A stretch of DNA of 64,000 nucleotides from the IMG/VR virus record IMGVR_UViG_3300035698_018280, positions 99,888-163,887 of that record. One strand, given 5' to 3'. This DNA is from a virus. The notes beneath the pieces were generated by a model. The model saw nothing but the letters and a program-made list of their open reading frames with translations, did not search any database and was not told the DNA's origin. How positions within the stretch are numbered: the stretch's first letter is position 1; each line of letters begins with the position of its first letter. Position numbers and translations under genes: made by a program. This document shows, piece after piece, positions 1 to 10,877 of this stretch.

Positions 1-1533
1 ATTACTATCATCAATTTTTCTTTCTACCCAAATATAAACTACTTCTCCAGGATGAAGATTGCTTCCATTGAGTCTAGCACCGCTGACATCTATATCTACT
101 CCATTTTGCGTAAACGTTGCAGAAGAAAAATCACTGATTGTAAACGGTGCCGTATCTGGCAACGACATTCCCGTTATTGGTGGGATTTTACCAGATGGTA
201 TCAACTGAGCAGGAGCGGTATCAACTGTGTATTCATGACCAGAACTGATATCAAATGGCCATGGTTCTCCAAAGAAGAAAGTACCTGTAGCTCCATCATA
301 GCTTGATACAATCCTAGTTTGAGACTCATTTGGACCGCTATCAAAAGTTAGAGCAGCCGTCTTGAAATGGTCATCTACATGAACGCCGGCAAGCGTGGAC
401 TCAACAAGGTAAGTAGTCGATCCATCATTAGCAACAGACTGAAGTCGTTCGCTGCGAGGGATTTCGATAGCAAATCGAGGATTCGACAAACTATTTCTAC
501 TGGCAAGTTTGAAAAATACCTTCACGCTTCTAGCTATTTCTGTTTCATGATCATTTCTGATAGCAAAACATCTGTACTGGCTGTTACTATCGCTAAAAAC
601 AGCATTAAAGACATCGTTACTAACAAGACCAATAATCTTTATGCCATCAGGATGAAATCTAATCGGAGTTCCAAAAGCATTTCTCTCAGAAATAGTAGCA
701 ACAGAATCATTCCATTCTGAAATTCTTATAATCTCATCACCGATCTGAATTATGCTGAATTCCGTAAGTTCTTCATCCTCAGTCTCAAGTACCAAATCAT
801 AAAAAGAAACCGAACCTCTAAGAGTTGATTCTTTATAGATCCGTGTAGGGCTAGTATACCCGCCAATTGACTGGCTAGGATTTGCCTGAGCTAATCCTGG
901 TTCAACAGTAGTGTAATAATAGCGAATAGCGTCTTTAAGACCCTCGTTAGGCGTTGGGGCCTCGCAATCATCTCTTTTGAAAAAATACGCCCAACGCTCA
1001 GTCGCATCAAGAACAGGGCTTTCCTTCAAACAACGTACATCAAGAAACTGAGAACCATTTAAAACCTGCGCCTGTACGCCATTATACCTCTGTAGCGCTA
1101 GGGCTAATGATCTAAGAGGTTGTCCAGTAAGATGTTGTCGAATAATGTTTGCAACCTCACCATCATCAGTCTCAAAAATACCAGATAATGTAGATATGTC
1201 GTTAGTATCATCAGAAGCTCCCTGTATAAACATGCGAGCGTTTATATACGGCAGATAAGGATCAACCTTTGAAAATGAAATTCTAAGAACAGCATCAGTT
1301 AAATCATTTTCACTAAGATATGCTGCTACGTCTCCATTATCAATACCAACAATAACAGTATCGCTATCGCCTGTTCCAGAAGGCAAAGAAGGCTTGAGCT
1401 TGTCGATGTCTTTACCAACAACCTCTGCACCGCCGCCCGCAAAGCCATCATCAAATCCCGGTAAGCCCTTGCTTCCTTCAGTAACTTTGCTTGCTGAACT
1501 GAATATAGATGTTTTTTTAGTAATGTCTGCCAT
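1..1533 (-). CDS. Tail tip/adhesin-region protein, 3' end cut by window
   Basis: The frame opens at ATG 1533 and stays free of stops to base 1, giving at least 511 codons with the C-terminus outside the window. The start overlaps the upstream stop as TAATG, so translation is probably coupled to the 477-residue gene. A Gly-rich stretch lies near residues 25-40. The rest is rich in Asp, Ser, Thr and beta-type alternation, with no Cys clusters and no catalytic motif I recognise. It is the last visible member of the run of giant tail-tip proteins behind the tape measure, so a tail-fibre, baseplate or adhesin role is inferred from position only. Confidence 0.75.
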   Translation of the reverse strand, partial: MADITKKTSIFSSASKVTEGSKGLPGFDDGFAGGGAEVVGKDIDKLKPSLPSGTGDSDTVIVGIDNGDVAAYLSENDLTDAVLRISFSKVDPYLPYINARMFIQGASDDTNDISTLSGIFETDDGEVANIIRQHLTGQPLRSLALALQRYNGVQAQVLNGSQFLDVRCLKESPVLDATERWAYFFKRDDCEAPTPNEGLKDAIRYYYTTVEPGLAQANPSQSIGGYTSPTRIYKESTLRGSVSFYDLVLETEDEELTEFSIIQIGDEIIRISEWNDSVATISERNAFGTPIRFHPDGIKIIGLVSNDVFNAVFSDSNSQYRCFAIRNDHETEIARSVKVFFKLASRNSLSNPRFAIEIPRSERLQSVANDGSTTYLVESTLAGVHVDDHFKTAALTFDSGPNESQTRIVSSYDGATGTFFFGEPWPFDISSGHEYTVDTAPAQLIPSGKIPPITGMSLPDTAPFTISDFSSATFTQNGVDIDVSGARLNGSNLHPGEVVYIWVERKIDDSN

Positions 1534-2966
1534 TATACTTCTACCTCAACAAAGGCTATACCGTCATATATGAAAATAGATGAAGAGTTTCTAAGCAAAA
1601 CATATAGCAGAGACCCATCTGAATAAAGACGCTCTACTGGCGCATTGAAAGTATTCAAAAGGTTAACGGCTGTTTCATCATAAACGTACAACCCTCCTCC
1701 TAGCGATCCTAGATATAGTTTTCCTTTATAAGAATTCATCGACAGTATCTCTGAAGACGGATCAGTCAGGCTAATAACCTCGCTAGCTTCTGATCCAGTA
1801 TATCTGAAAATTCTAGCAGTATCATCTTCTGTTTGAACCGCAATATATACAACAGAGTTCAAAATTGCCAATGCATTGATGGGGTCATTTAACTTTGCCG
1901 CAAAACTTGTTCCCTCTTCAATCTTATATAAAGCGGGCTCTTCTCCATTGTAAGCTAACCAAATCGTATCATTAGAAGCCTGATAAATAACATCAGCAAC
2001 ATCCTTGTTATCAACATCAAAGAAGACTCTAAAACTTTTCTGTATATCAGTTGTTCTATTGCCTCCGTAGTCTTGGAAAAGAATTTTGAGAGTCTTAGTC
2101 CCATCTTCTTCTGTTAACTTGACATATTTTACATTAACAAAACCTTCTGCAGAACCTACTTCTTCGCCTTCTTGGAACTGCATTGAATGAGTTCCTGTTA
2201 TTTCATCAAACGAAAACAACTTGACTGAAACATCTCTTTCTCTAGTATACTCGTCTCCCTCGTTGATCTGTAAAAATCCCGCAGGAGGCTTAGTATCAAT
2301 TAGGAAGAAACCTTCATTGATAACCTGTATATCTCGAACATTGATTTCAGATGACTTGTTGCCTTTATCATCAGAAAGATATACGGTCAGAACATAATCA
2401 TCAGAAGGCTTCAATGTTGAAATATCCCAAACAATCGGACCTGACCCAACTGGTATTTTCTGAGCGATTGGGGACAGAGGTATATCAGCCTTGTCTGAAC
2501 TGAAGAAGATGTAATACTTAGCTCGTTGACCAAAAGTCCCTCTAACCGCATTATCATCAAGAACGATTTCTATAGTTCTGCCATAACGTCCTTGCGGAAC
2601 AGGATTAATAACCGCAGGCGTTGGAGGAGAAGCCCTTCGAACAGTAAACTCGCTTGCAGAGATAGACCAATCGCTACGTTCGCCGCGAGCATTGACCGCA
2701 GCTATAGCAACTCGAACTTTTTCGCTACTAAGATAGTTTCCAATCTCCCATAGATAAGACTTATTACCAGAAGGTATCGAAGCTATCATCTTCCAATCAG
2801 GCTCATCGAGTTGGTCATAGAATTCAGAATAATATATCTGATACCATACGGCCAGGCCATCATTAGAAGGAGGTATAATCTCTTCCCAACTGATCTCAAT
2901 AGCTCGCGTAAGAATATCTTCGCCGCCATTAGGAAATATAAGAGTTGGTTTGTTTGGTTGAGCCAT
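1533..2966 (-). CDS. Tail tip protein with FN3/Ig-like domains and a beta-propeller-like C-terminus
   Basis: The 477-residue product starts at ATG 2966 behind AGGAT. Residues about 5-105 look like a fibronectin-III/Ig-like domain: a PNGGE turn, then ISWEE, then a YYSE strand typical of sugar- or surface-binding modules. A second Ig-like domain covers about 110-225. From about 325 the sequence turns into short repeats of an I/V-Y-hydrophobic strand followed by an acidic turn (DTIWLAYNG, GKLYLGSLGGGLYVYDE, SLLYVLLRNSSSIFIYDG). That pattern fits the blades of a small beta-propeller. No signal peptide or membrane segment is seen. A receptor-binding or tip-decorating role is inferred from domain type and neighbours. 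Confidence 0.7.
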   Translation of the reverse strand: MAQPNKPTLIFPNGGEDILTRAIEISWEEIIPPSNDGLAVWYQIYYSEFYDQLDEPDWKMIASIPSGNKSYLWEIGNYLSSEKVRVAIAAVNARGERSDWSISASEFTVRRASPPTPAVINPVPQGRYGRTIEIVLDDNAVRGTFGQRAKYYIFFSSDKADIPLSPIAQKIPVGSGPIVWDISTLKPSDDYVLTVYLSDDKGNKSSEINVRDIQVINEGFFLIDTKPPAGFLQINEGDEYTRERDVSVKLFSFDEITGTHSMQFQEGEEVGSAEGFVNVKYVKLTEEDGTKTLKILFQDYGGNRTTDIQKSFRVFFDVDNKDVADVIYQASNDTIWLAYNGEEPALYKIEEGTSFAAKLNDPINALAILNSVVYIAVQTEDDTARIFRYTGSEASEVISLTDPSSEILSMNSYKGKLYLGSLGGGLYVYDETAVNLLNTFNAPVERLYSDGSLLYVLLRNSSSIFIYDGIAFVEVEV

Positions 2967-2975
2967 TCGTTATCC

Positions 2976-5900
2976 TTATGATTCTCCTGTAGTGTTACCG
3001 CCGCCGCCATCGTCGCCGCCGTCGCCGCCAGGAAGCGTAAAACCGCCATCGCTCGGAGGCGGAGGAGCAGGGACAGAAGCCGATCCGCCTGATGCGCCAG
3101 TAATCGGACCATCTCCGCCGCCAGACCAACCATCGCTAGCACCCTTTGCATTCCGACCATCAGTACCAAAATTCCTAGTCTTGTAGTAATTAGGATCTCC
3201 GAATGATCCTCTTATATCATCCTGCGTATAAGTATCAACAAAAGTTGTCAAATTATTGAAGACCGATATTTTTTGCTCAAGAGGAGCATTGCTGTCATCC
3301 GTATTTAGTCTCTCCATTGCCTCTTCGAGTGTAAACGGATTACAATTTCCAGGTACATTTACGATTATAACAGCCAAACCATCTCTATTTACAACAGTAT
3401 CATCGTCTTCAACTCGGAAAGCTCCGCCATAAACTCCAGGTCCAAAAACTGCATCATCCATTAGAGTCAATGAAAGATTTAACTGGTCATTCAGTCCTTG
3501 CTGAAAAACGCTCATAGTTAGATCGCCCAAGTAATCAAAGCGGCCAAGCTGTCGTAACCGTTCTAGAAGATCAAGTCTTTCAATATCTCTAAATGTAATC
3601 TTGACATAAATTTCGCTTACATCTTCAGTTTCTTCAGTAATTGATACAAGATTATCATCTGTAATAGGAGTCACTGTTTTGCTTGTGCTGGCAACTGGGA
3701 GGCTTCCAAACTTAGGTATCGGCTGCATAAGCTCAGCATCAAAGAAGAAATCAACTTCATAATCAAGCTCTTTATAAGTAGCCTGAATATCAAGACAAAA
3801 CTGCTGAGTCTTACCAAAGAATGTTAGAATTTCGCAACAAACTCTCTTAACTCCGTCAGTAGGAGATAGAACCCAGGGAGCAGTAAATCTGTCTTTACCA
3901 GTAAACTTAGCCTTAAAGAACTCTCGCTCTGTTTCAGTTGTTGTAGAATCCGTATCTTGCGATGGCAAATCAGGGCCTACAGGTATCCATTCAGTATACT
4001 CTTCATCCTCATCATTTTTCAAACGATAAGCATAGGTGCCTGGGACGCCGATGATATCAAGTTCTACAAAACAATCGTTAACAACAACGATAGGCGTTGT
4101 TAAATCAAGATATGTAGAATACGCAATGTAGTCTTTCTTGACCCTCATCTTCATATACTGATCGATATCTCTTTCAGGAAAATCACCAACCGTGTAAAAA
4201 CCGTCATCCGTACCATCTGTAAACTGACACGGACGAATAGCCTCGTTGAATGCTTCAAGAGGGCAGCCTGTGCTGCAGGCTCTTGAGTACATTTTTGAAC
4301 CATCATGGAAAGCTACATTTATATTTTGGAATGGATCGATAAAGACATCAGCGTCATAAAGAACCTGCCCTCCTTCATCTCCGAAGTACGTTACTCTTCT
4401 ATCAAAGTCCCCCTGACCGCTAGAAATCAATTCGTTGTTTTCTGCGTCCCAAACTCCAAAGAAGTAATCAGGAGACAAGCCAGGCTGATCTGCAAGTATG
4501 CGAGTATATCTATAATCTTCCCAAAGTATGTAGAAGATGTTATTTTCTGCTGCTGCAACATTTGGTTTCAGCGCATTGTCAGATGTCTCTGAAACACGGA
4601 AATCAGAGCCGCCTTGTCCGCTGCATGACCAATTTTTAGCATCTTTGTTCTCTCTCCATATAGAAGCATCGTCATAGAAGCAAGGACAATTCAATATGAT
4701 TGTCTGAAGCTCGCTAAGAACACCATTAATAAACGTCTCAATCTTGACCGTATACGGGACTCCGCAGAGAAGAGAACGGAATGCCTTTTGCTCGTCTGTA
4801 GGCTGAAGAGATATCGTAAACTCAGACATGAAGACGTTATCTTCAGACAGAGTATAATAGTCTGCAGGAATTTTTATAGCGTCAAGTTTTCTTAGAACTG
4901 ATTTTATGTCTTCATTAGTAGCAACGCCTGAGCTACCTCCAACAGGAGTAAATAACCAAACTCCTTCAGCAGCATTTTTATCAAACGTAAAGCTAAGCGA
5001 CGTATAATCGGTGCTTCTATCAGGAATAAGAACTGGAGTTATTGGAACAAATGTAAGCAAACCATTCGGTCCATCAAAGAATAAAATAACAGTATGATCC
5101 GAGCCGCCAGCAGTAATAGTCGTGTCAAGACGCTGCTTGTATGTCACTGTTCCGCCAAAAAAGTTCTCTTTATTACCGAGGAACTTGGAAGGAGCCCAAA
5201 AATATTTATCATGTGTGGTGGTTAGATCATTAAGTTTTATAGAGCCGTTACCATTATCAGAAACCCATGTTGCATCCGCTGTTATATCATTCGGCGAACC
5301 CTCTTTCCACCCGTCATTATTAACATCAAATCTACTTGATACAGCAAACGAAAATGGCATATTGGTCTGAGAATCCCATTCTGTAAACGGCAAGAAGTTA
5401 GGCGAATATACAACGCTTGCAACTTCTCCTGCAGGAACAGTTATGCCGTTAATTGGGAACGAAGTATAATCAGAAGTCCAATTGTCGGTGTCAATAAACG
5501 TTGCAGCCGAATAGACCAATACATCCTGTTCTGTATCAGCATAAAAACTAAGTTTAAAGTTTACATCTTTATCCAAAGTAGTATCGTTACTATAGAGAAT
5601 ATCAACATCACATCTACGAGACTGATCTGCAGGACAATAGAATACAAAGTCAGAAGTACCAGAAATGTCTCCAAAGGGAGTAAGTATTACCCGAAAAGCA
5701 TCCATAAATCCTGCGCTAACAAAAGTATTTAAGGTAAGACTTTTCCTATCCTCTGATATGGTAAAGAAATCTCCATCTGATTGCGGTTCTATTCCTCTTG
5801 AAGAAACAGATCCGTAAACAACAAGATCATGACCTAGTAACGAATCAGTATCATCAAGATCATTTGAATCAAATATTATTGCTGATATTGCCATATTGAA

Positions 5901-8900
5901 GTCAATAGTAGCAGTAATATTATTGGAACCAGATGTAGAAACAGAATCATGTTTGAAGTAAACAGATGTTATAGGATCGCCAGCAACAATGCCAGGCAAT
6001 TCTGTTAATCCCGTTGGAAAGCTAATTCCGACTCCTTGACCTGTATTGAAATCTTCCGAATCTTGTGAATCGATAGTTGTTGGCGCAGCCCCTTGAAACT
6101 CAACAACGCCTGTAAGGTTTGAATCGCTTTCATTAGCTCCATTACTCATATCAACAGATCCCGTGATATCAATAATATTGACATTGTTGCTTGTTGATGT
6201 ATTTACAGCGTCTATAGGATTATCAAAATCAACAGTTTCAAACTCAACAGTTACATAATAGACAATCCCTGCTAAGTCGTCTTCATCTGAAACATTATAT
6301 GTAATAACTGAAGCTTCGCCTTCAAGTAAGACAAACCCATCATAAGCCATTTGAAGATCATTGACTCTCCATCCGGCAATTCCGGTCTTTGAATTAACAA
6401 TCTTGAATAGGTCTGTCTTATCTCTATCTGAAAAAAACGACAAACGAAAATGGAATTGTCCAGAAACCGATGGGATAAAATCAAATGAAACTTGACAAGA
6501 AAGCGTGTCTGTCTCGCCTCCATAAGGATCATATGGATCAATATCAAGATTTGTCGTGTAGACATATTCATCAGCTTCATCTACGGAACACTGATCAAAA
6601 TACATATCATCAATCTCATCAGATGTCGCCGCATAAACCTGCCAGTCTACATTACGGTTATCCTGCCATGCAATCAATCTTCTACCTTTAGGGTCCGCAG
6701 AAATCGATGGATTTATACTCTGGCTTTTAGAATCAGTGATACGAGTATCAAAGCGGAATGGAGTAGATTTGTTACGAGCACCAGAATAATAAATTTCCCA
6801 ATAATCATCGCGGCTAGACTGAAAGGCGACATGAGGCTTGTTCATCTGATCCACATGTAAATCAGGGTTACGGTTCTGATGGTTATCAGATAACGTTATA
6901 GGAACTTGAGACATAATCTCGTTATCTAATGAAAAATTGAAATTGAACTCTTCTACCGAAAGTTGCAAAGCATCCCAAGCAGTATCAGAAGATAATTCAT
7001 CAAGAATATCATCAACTCCATAAACCCTTATGTCATCAAGGAGCCCGCCCAATACATGAACAGTTGTGCTTCCGTCACTGTTATATGAAGTCGGAGTTGT
7101 ATTTTCAAACCTGATTGTACTTGTTGTACTAGAAGCGGTGAACTTCATAAAATGGTCTTCATAGATAGTAACACCGCTATTTGCTGCCTTAGATGTTAGA
7201 GTAAAGGTCTTAGTGGTTGCTGCGGCAGATATTTCGATTCTTCTTCTAGTGCCTGCCCCGAAAATAGTATTGATTGATGGGTGAGGAGCAGCCCTTAAAA
7301 GAACAATGTAATCTTTGCCTATGACGGTTTGAATATCTTGTTCAATATAAGCAAGGGTGGAAGAGCTAGTACCAGAAAGCTCAATAAACCGGCTACCCTT
7401 TGCAGGATTGATAAATTGAGCATCTCCGCCTGGATCAAACCAATAAAGTACGCCCTGATTAGCAGTCCAGTTTTGAACTACTGTTTCTTCATTATCGATA
7501 CGAATAAATGTGTCATTCGGAGCAAGAGTTAGTTCAAAATCTCCATTATTTAGAATATTGTTTGCAGCAGTACCTATAATAGACATCGCCGTAGTATCTC
7601 TGTCGTTGAAACTTAATCTAGAATATCTCTCATTAGGAAAAATTGTTACAGGGCCAATACTAATATCATTAAATTCCAATGAAACAATAGCATTGTCATA
7701 TTTGTTTCCATTATAGGGTAAGAACTCATTTGTAAAGAACTGAGAATCTGCAGGGAATCCAAAACCAATATCATACTGACGATACTGATCGCTAAAATCT
7801 GCAACGAACGACTGAGCAATTGCTGGCTCGTTATCTACAATAACAGTAATATCACCGTGGAATCGATAGTCTTGCTCAGATCCGTATTTATCTATTTCTA
7901 ACAAATTATCTATATGAGTCGAGTTTGCCTTAGAATAATGAACAACTATCTTGAAGTTATGACTTATGTCTACACCAACATCTGTCTTGAAGGTCATAAA
8001 ATCGCCGAACTGTCGTACTATATGGTGGCGTTTTCTAGAGACTTGGCCTGTTGATTCATCTTCGCTCGTTGCGACAATAAGAACCATCTTATATCGCCCT
8101 GTATAATGAACCTCTTCAATCTCTTTAAGATAACCCTCACAAGAGCCTAGACTAATTTCATTGCGTTCGCAATATTCAAAAAGAGGTTCCTGATTAGATG
8201 CCTTGAAACGAATTTTTTCAGGCATAAGAGCTAGCATAAAGTGTCTAACATTGGCCGGGTGGGCTAAGTCAGCAGGATCCATAAAAGGAACATATTCGAC
8301 ATCGACTCCATGAGAAAAACCAGGAGCATCAGTTCCGCCCGAGATAAGAGAAGTTCTAAGATTTTCAAATTTGTAACACCCATTTATAGGTATTAGAGTG
8401 TCAAAGAACGGATCAAACTTATCGATACTCATTCTGTTTCCTTGGAATTCATATCTATTATCATCAGTTGGGGTAAATTGCGCCTTCCATTCAGAATAAG
8501 TCTTGTTCTGCTCTCTCTCAGATAGAGGTACATTTTGCAGTCCAGATAGATTCATATCAAAATTTATCTGGTAACTTTGCTGTGTATGCAATCCGTCAAA
8601 AGCTTCAGCATCCTCATTCGCCGTCAGTGGAAATACAGCCAATGCCCCATCATCGCTTGGGTTGCCATGGCACGCTACATGCTGGCTGTTGACAATAGAG
8701 ACGCCGCCATTGTTATCAAGAGCCCTTGTCCAGTCAACGCCAGTAATATGTATAGGATCTTCTCTAAGCGTCAGAATAGATTCAGAGATATCCGATTCTA
8801 TTTCTTTCTCTATAGCAGACATTAGGACTTGATTCATGATAATATTAGAGCTAGGCCCTAATACGCCGTAGTAAACTTGCGATGGGCCTGCCCTGTCAGA

Positions 8901-10877
8901 CTCCCAGGCGATATGAAGATTACCAACATAATCGACTTGAATACGGGCGTTCTTATTTTCTCCATCAAATGTTAATTGACGCCAATCAATATTTCCCTTT
9001 TCGGTATCATCTCCAAGTTTAAACGAGTAATAGAATAATTGATATGATCCGTTATCGATAGGAGCCTGGCATACAACATAGACATATGTCTCATCATCGA
9101 TATAATCTTTACGAGAGGCAACTACGGGATAAACAGATGGTATCTCTCGCTGAAAAATATCCCTAACATGAGGCAACGGTAAAACTTCTGGTAGATTCTC
9201 GTTCGAAGGATCTGTTCCTGAAGCAATAACAACAAACTTTTGGCAGTATTGATTTGCTGTGATCGTTGGGCCGAAATTATTATTGACGCCCTCTGGCACA
9301 GTAAATCGAATCAGCCTATCGCTTCTTGACAAAATATCGTAAGTTCTTGCGCCGAGAGTCGGTTCCAAGAAAACTACTTTATTACCTGAGTCAGAAGTAG
9401 CCTGAGTAGTTGTTAGTATTTCAATTGTTCTATTGCTATCTAAGCATGTTTCAAAATCGCTTGTTCCATCAACCTTATTTAGAGTTCTAATAGAAAAACG
9501 ATTCTCAGAGAACACATCAACTTCATTAGTTCTTTGTATTGCTTTAATACTCGCCGCTTGAGCATCTGCATTATCATTAATGGCAATAACAAACAATGCA
9601 GCAGTAGCAGGAGAATCTGATGTAGCCGTAACCTGTATTTCAAATAGCGCTCCACCCTCAAGACGGAACTCAATGCCAAGAAGCTCTCCTGCTGTAGCAG
9701 ATTCGAGAATCGCCGTATGGTAAAAATCAGAAGGCTTGAGCAGAGTTCCGTTGCGAGTTGGATTTCCTTCTGACTTGAGAGACGTAGGAACATGCGAAAG
9801 AAAAACCCTGCTAGCAAGGGTTAGTTCTTTATTGACTTCTACCTGCGTAAGCTCTTCGACAGAAGGATCGTACTGAGACGAAAACGCAATAAGGGCCGTG
9901 CCGTTTGGGAGGACGGTTGAAGATGTTGAATTATAGATACGGCATACGCCTTCTATCTTCGACGGAGATATACTGGCCTCATTGATAGGCCCGCAAAAGC
10001 CTGCTCTTGAATTGAAATAATCGCTCTCGCTATCATCTTTATCAAAAATACTCTCAGGCCCTACAACCGATCCATCAAAACAAAAATCATCTAATTTGCG
10101 TAGTCGAAGACCTGGCCCTGGCTCTAAGTCAAAGATAGCGCAATCAGGAGCATCAGGCAGATCGCTTGTAGCGGCTGATTGTAAGACTTTCATCTCTGCA
10201 GGTAAGTAATGGATAAAACTTCCTGAGTCATAGATTTCCTCATAGTTTTCTTGCTTGCGCGAAAAACTAATGGGGAACTGTTGCATAGCAGAGCCGCCCA
10301 TGGTTGAACCGCTAAGGACATCAATTCCTCGGAAAGTAAATGTGGCTTGGCCGTTGAAATTTGCCTTGGCTATAAATCGTCTACCGTTTATAAAGACATG
10401 AAAGACATTATAGGGTTCAGTTTCAATCTGAATACGAGCCTTCTCTTCAGGACCAATGAACGGAGGATAGACGCCAAGCCTGTCAGTTGTTGTCTTTCCA
10501 ACTGGGTTCTCAATCTGAAACGCAAAGGCCGAAATATCGGAAAGACGCCATTCTCCGCCGATCTCCTCTTCAACATTAGCAAAAATAGTTATGACGCTGC
10601 TCTCGACCTCTTCTGTGACGTTCAAATCGAGAACACCTCTCAAAGGGCCTCTGTCAGCGGGGGATGTAAGAGGAACGTCTATCCTCTCACAAGGAAACTC
10701 ATTGTCCAGCGGATCTTCGGTATCAATCGATAGAATTTGAGCGTTGACGCCAAGTGTGGCGTTTTCGAAGCGGACTCTCTGCTTTGTTCCCCACTTGATA
10801 CCGTGGAGTTCAAACTCAACCTTGCGTGTTTGGTTAAGCGTTCCGCTGAAGGGTTTTATTTTGAGCGTTACGGGCAC
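2976..10877 (-). CDS. Giant (2633 aa) tail adhesin with CBM-like, laminin-B-like and propeller-type repeats
   Basis: The largest gene in the window. It begins at GTG 10877, 10 nt after GGAG, inside the end of the glycosyltransferase gene. Propeller-type motifs of the form A-W/F-x-D/S-x-R occur near residues 662 (AWESDRAG), 1357 (AFQSSRDDYWEIYY), 1409 (AWQDNRNVDWQVY) and 2123 (LWEDYRY). Residues about 1115-1285 resemble a CBM4/9- or DUF642-type carbohydrate-binding module (NGDFE start, IELSG, DDIRVYG end). Residues about 1850-2005 match the laminin B (laminin IV) pattern: APSKFLG, FGG, a VILFFDGPNG strand, then a VLRKLDAIKI helix. The C-terminal 50 residues are Gly/Pro-rich. Function is inferred as host-surface binding at the tail tip. 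Domain calls are by eye. Confidence 0.75.
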   Translation of the reverse strand: MPVTLKIKPFSGTLNQTRKVEFELHGIKWGTKQRVRFENATLGVNAQILSIDTEDPLDNEFPCERIDVPLTSPADRGPLRGVLDLNVTEEVESSVITIFANVEEEIGGEWRLSDISAFAFQIENPVGKTTTDRLGVYPPFIGPEEKARIQIETEPYNVFHVFINGRRFIAKANFNGQATFTFRGIDVLSGSTMGGSAMQQFPISFSRKQENYEEIYDSGSFIHYLPAEMKVLQSAATSDLPDAPDCAIFDLEPGPGLRLRKLDDFCFDGSVVGPESIFDKDDSESDYFNSRAGFCGPINEASISPSKIEGVCRIYNSTSSTVLPNGTALIAFSSQYDPSVEELTQVEVNKELTLASRVFLSHVPTSLKSEGNPTRNGTLLKPSDFYHTAILESATAGELLGIEFRLEGGALFEIQVTATSDSPATAALFVIAINDNADAQAASIKAIQRTNEVDVFSENRFSIRTLNKVDGTSDFETCLDSNRTIEILTTTQATSDSGNKVVFLEPTLGARTYDILSRSDRLIRFTVPEGVNNNFGPTITANQYCQKFVVIASGTDPSNENLPEVLPLPHVRDIFQREIPSVYPVVASRKDYIDDETYVYVVCQAPIDNGSYQLFYYSFKLGDDTEKGNIDWRQLTFDGENKNARIQVDYVGNLHIAWESDRAGPSQVYYGVLGPSSNIIMNQVLMSAIEKEIESDISESILTLREDPIHITGVDWTRALDNNGGVSIVNSQHVACHGNPSDDGALAVFPLTANEDAEAFDGLHTQQSYQINFDMNLSGLQNVPLSEREQNKTYSEWKAQFTPTDDNRYEFQGNRMSIDKFDPFFDTLIPINGCYKFENLRTSLISGGTDAPGFSHGVDVEYVPFMDPADLAHPANVRHFMLALMPEKIRFKASNQEPLFEYCERNEISLGSCEGYLKEIEEVHYTGRYKMVLIVATSEDESTGQVSRKRHHIVRQFGDFMTFKTDVGVDISHNFKIVVHYSKANSTHIDNLLEIDKYGSEQDYRFHGDITVIVDNEPAIAQSFVADFSDQYRQYDIGFGFPADSQFFTNEFLPYNGNKYDNAIVSLEFNDISIGPVTIFPNERYSRLSFNDRDTTAMSIIGTAANNILNNGDFELTLAPNDTFIRIDNEETVVQNWTANQGVLYWFDPGGDAQFINPAKGSRFIELSGTSSSTLAYIEQDIQTVIGKDYIVLLRAAPHPSINTIFGAGTRRRIEISAAATTKTFTLTSKAANSGVTIYEDHFMKFTASSTTSTIRFENTTPTSYNSDGSTTVHVLGGLLDDIRVYGVDDILDELSSDTAWDALQLSVEEFNFNFSLDNEIMSQVPITLSDNHQNRNPDLHVDQMNKPHVAFQSSRDDYWEIYYSGARNKSTPFRFDTRITDSKSQSINPSISADPKGRRLIAWQDNRNVDWQVYAATSDEIDDMYFDQCSVDEADEYVYTTNLDIDPYDPYGGETDTLSCQVSFDFIPSVSGQFHFRLSFFSDRDKTDLFKIVNSKTGIAGWRVNDLQMAYDGFVLLEGEASVITYNVSDEDDLAGIVYYVTVEFETVDFDNPIDAVNTSTSNNVNIIDITGSVDMSNGANESDSNLTGVVEFQGAAPTTIDSQDSEDFNTGQGVGISFPTGLTELPGIVAGDPITSVYFKHDSVSTSGSNNITATIDFNMAISAIIFDSNDLDDTDSLLGHDLVVYGSVSSRGIEPQSDGDFFTISEDRKSLTLNTFVSAGFMDAFRVILTPFGDISGTSDFVFYCPADQSRRCDVDILYSNDTTLDKDVNFKLSFYADTEQDVLVYSAATFIDTDNWTSDYTSFPINGITVPAGEVASVVYSPNFLPFTEWDSQTNMPFSFAVSSRFDVNNDGWKEGSPNDITADATWVSDNGNGSIKLNDLTTTHDKYFWAPSKFLGNKENFFGGTVTYKQRLDTTITAGGSDHTVILFFDGPNGLLTFVPITPVLIPDRSTDYTSLSFTFDKNAAEGVWLFTPVGGSSGVATNEDIKSVLRKLDAIKIPADYYTLSEDNVFMSEFTISLQPTDEQKAFRSLLCGVPYTVKIETFINGVLSELQTIILNCPCFYDDASIWRENKDAKNWSCSGQGGSDFRVSETSDNALKPNVAAAENNIFYILWEDYRYTRILADQPGLSPDYFFGVWDAENNELISSGQGDFDRRVTYFGDEGGQVLYDADVFIDPFQNINVAFHDGSKMYSRACSTGCPLEAFNEAIRPCQFTDGTDDGFYTVGDFPERDIDQYMKMRVKKDYIAYSTYLDLTTPIVVVNDCFVELDIIGVPGTYAYRLKNDEDEEYTEWIPVGPDLPSQDTDSTTTETEREFFKAKFTGKDRFTAPWVLSPTDGVKRVCCEILTFFGKTQQFCLDIQATYKELDYEVDFFFDAELMQPIPKFGSLPVASTSKTVTPITDDNLVSITEETEDVSEIYVKITFRDIERLDLLERLRQLGRFDYLGDLTMSVFQQGLNDQLNLSLTLMDDAVFGPGVYGGAFRVEDDDTVVNRDGLAVIIVNVPGNCNPFTLEEAMERLNTDDSNAPLEQKISVFNNLTTFVDTYTQDDIRGSFGDPNYYKTRNFGTDGRNAKGASDGWSGGGDGPITGASGGSASVPAPPPPSDGGFTLPGGDGGDDGGGGNTTGES

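Noticed and set aside
2786-3169. A 127-residue minus-strand open frame overlapping the 477- and 2633-residue genes
   Set aside because: It lies in another frame across two well-supported genes and has Leu/Met/Ala-rich filler-type sequence with no ribosome-binding site.
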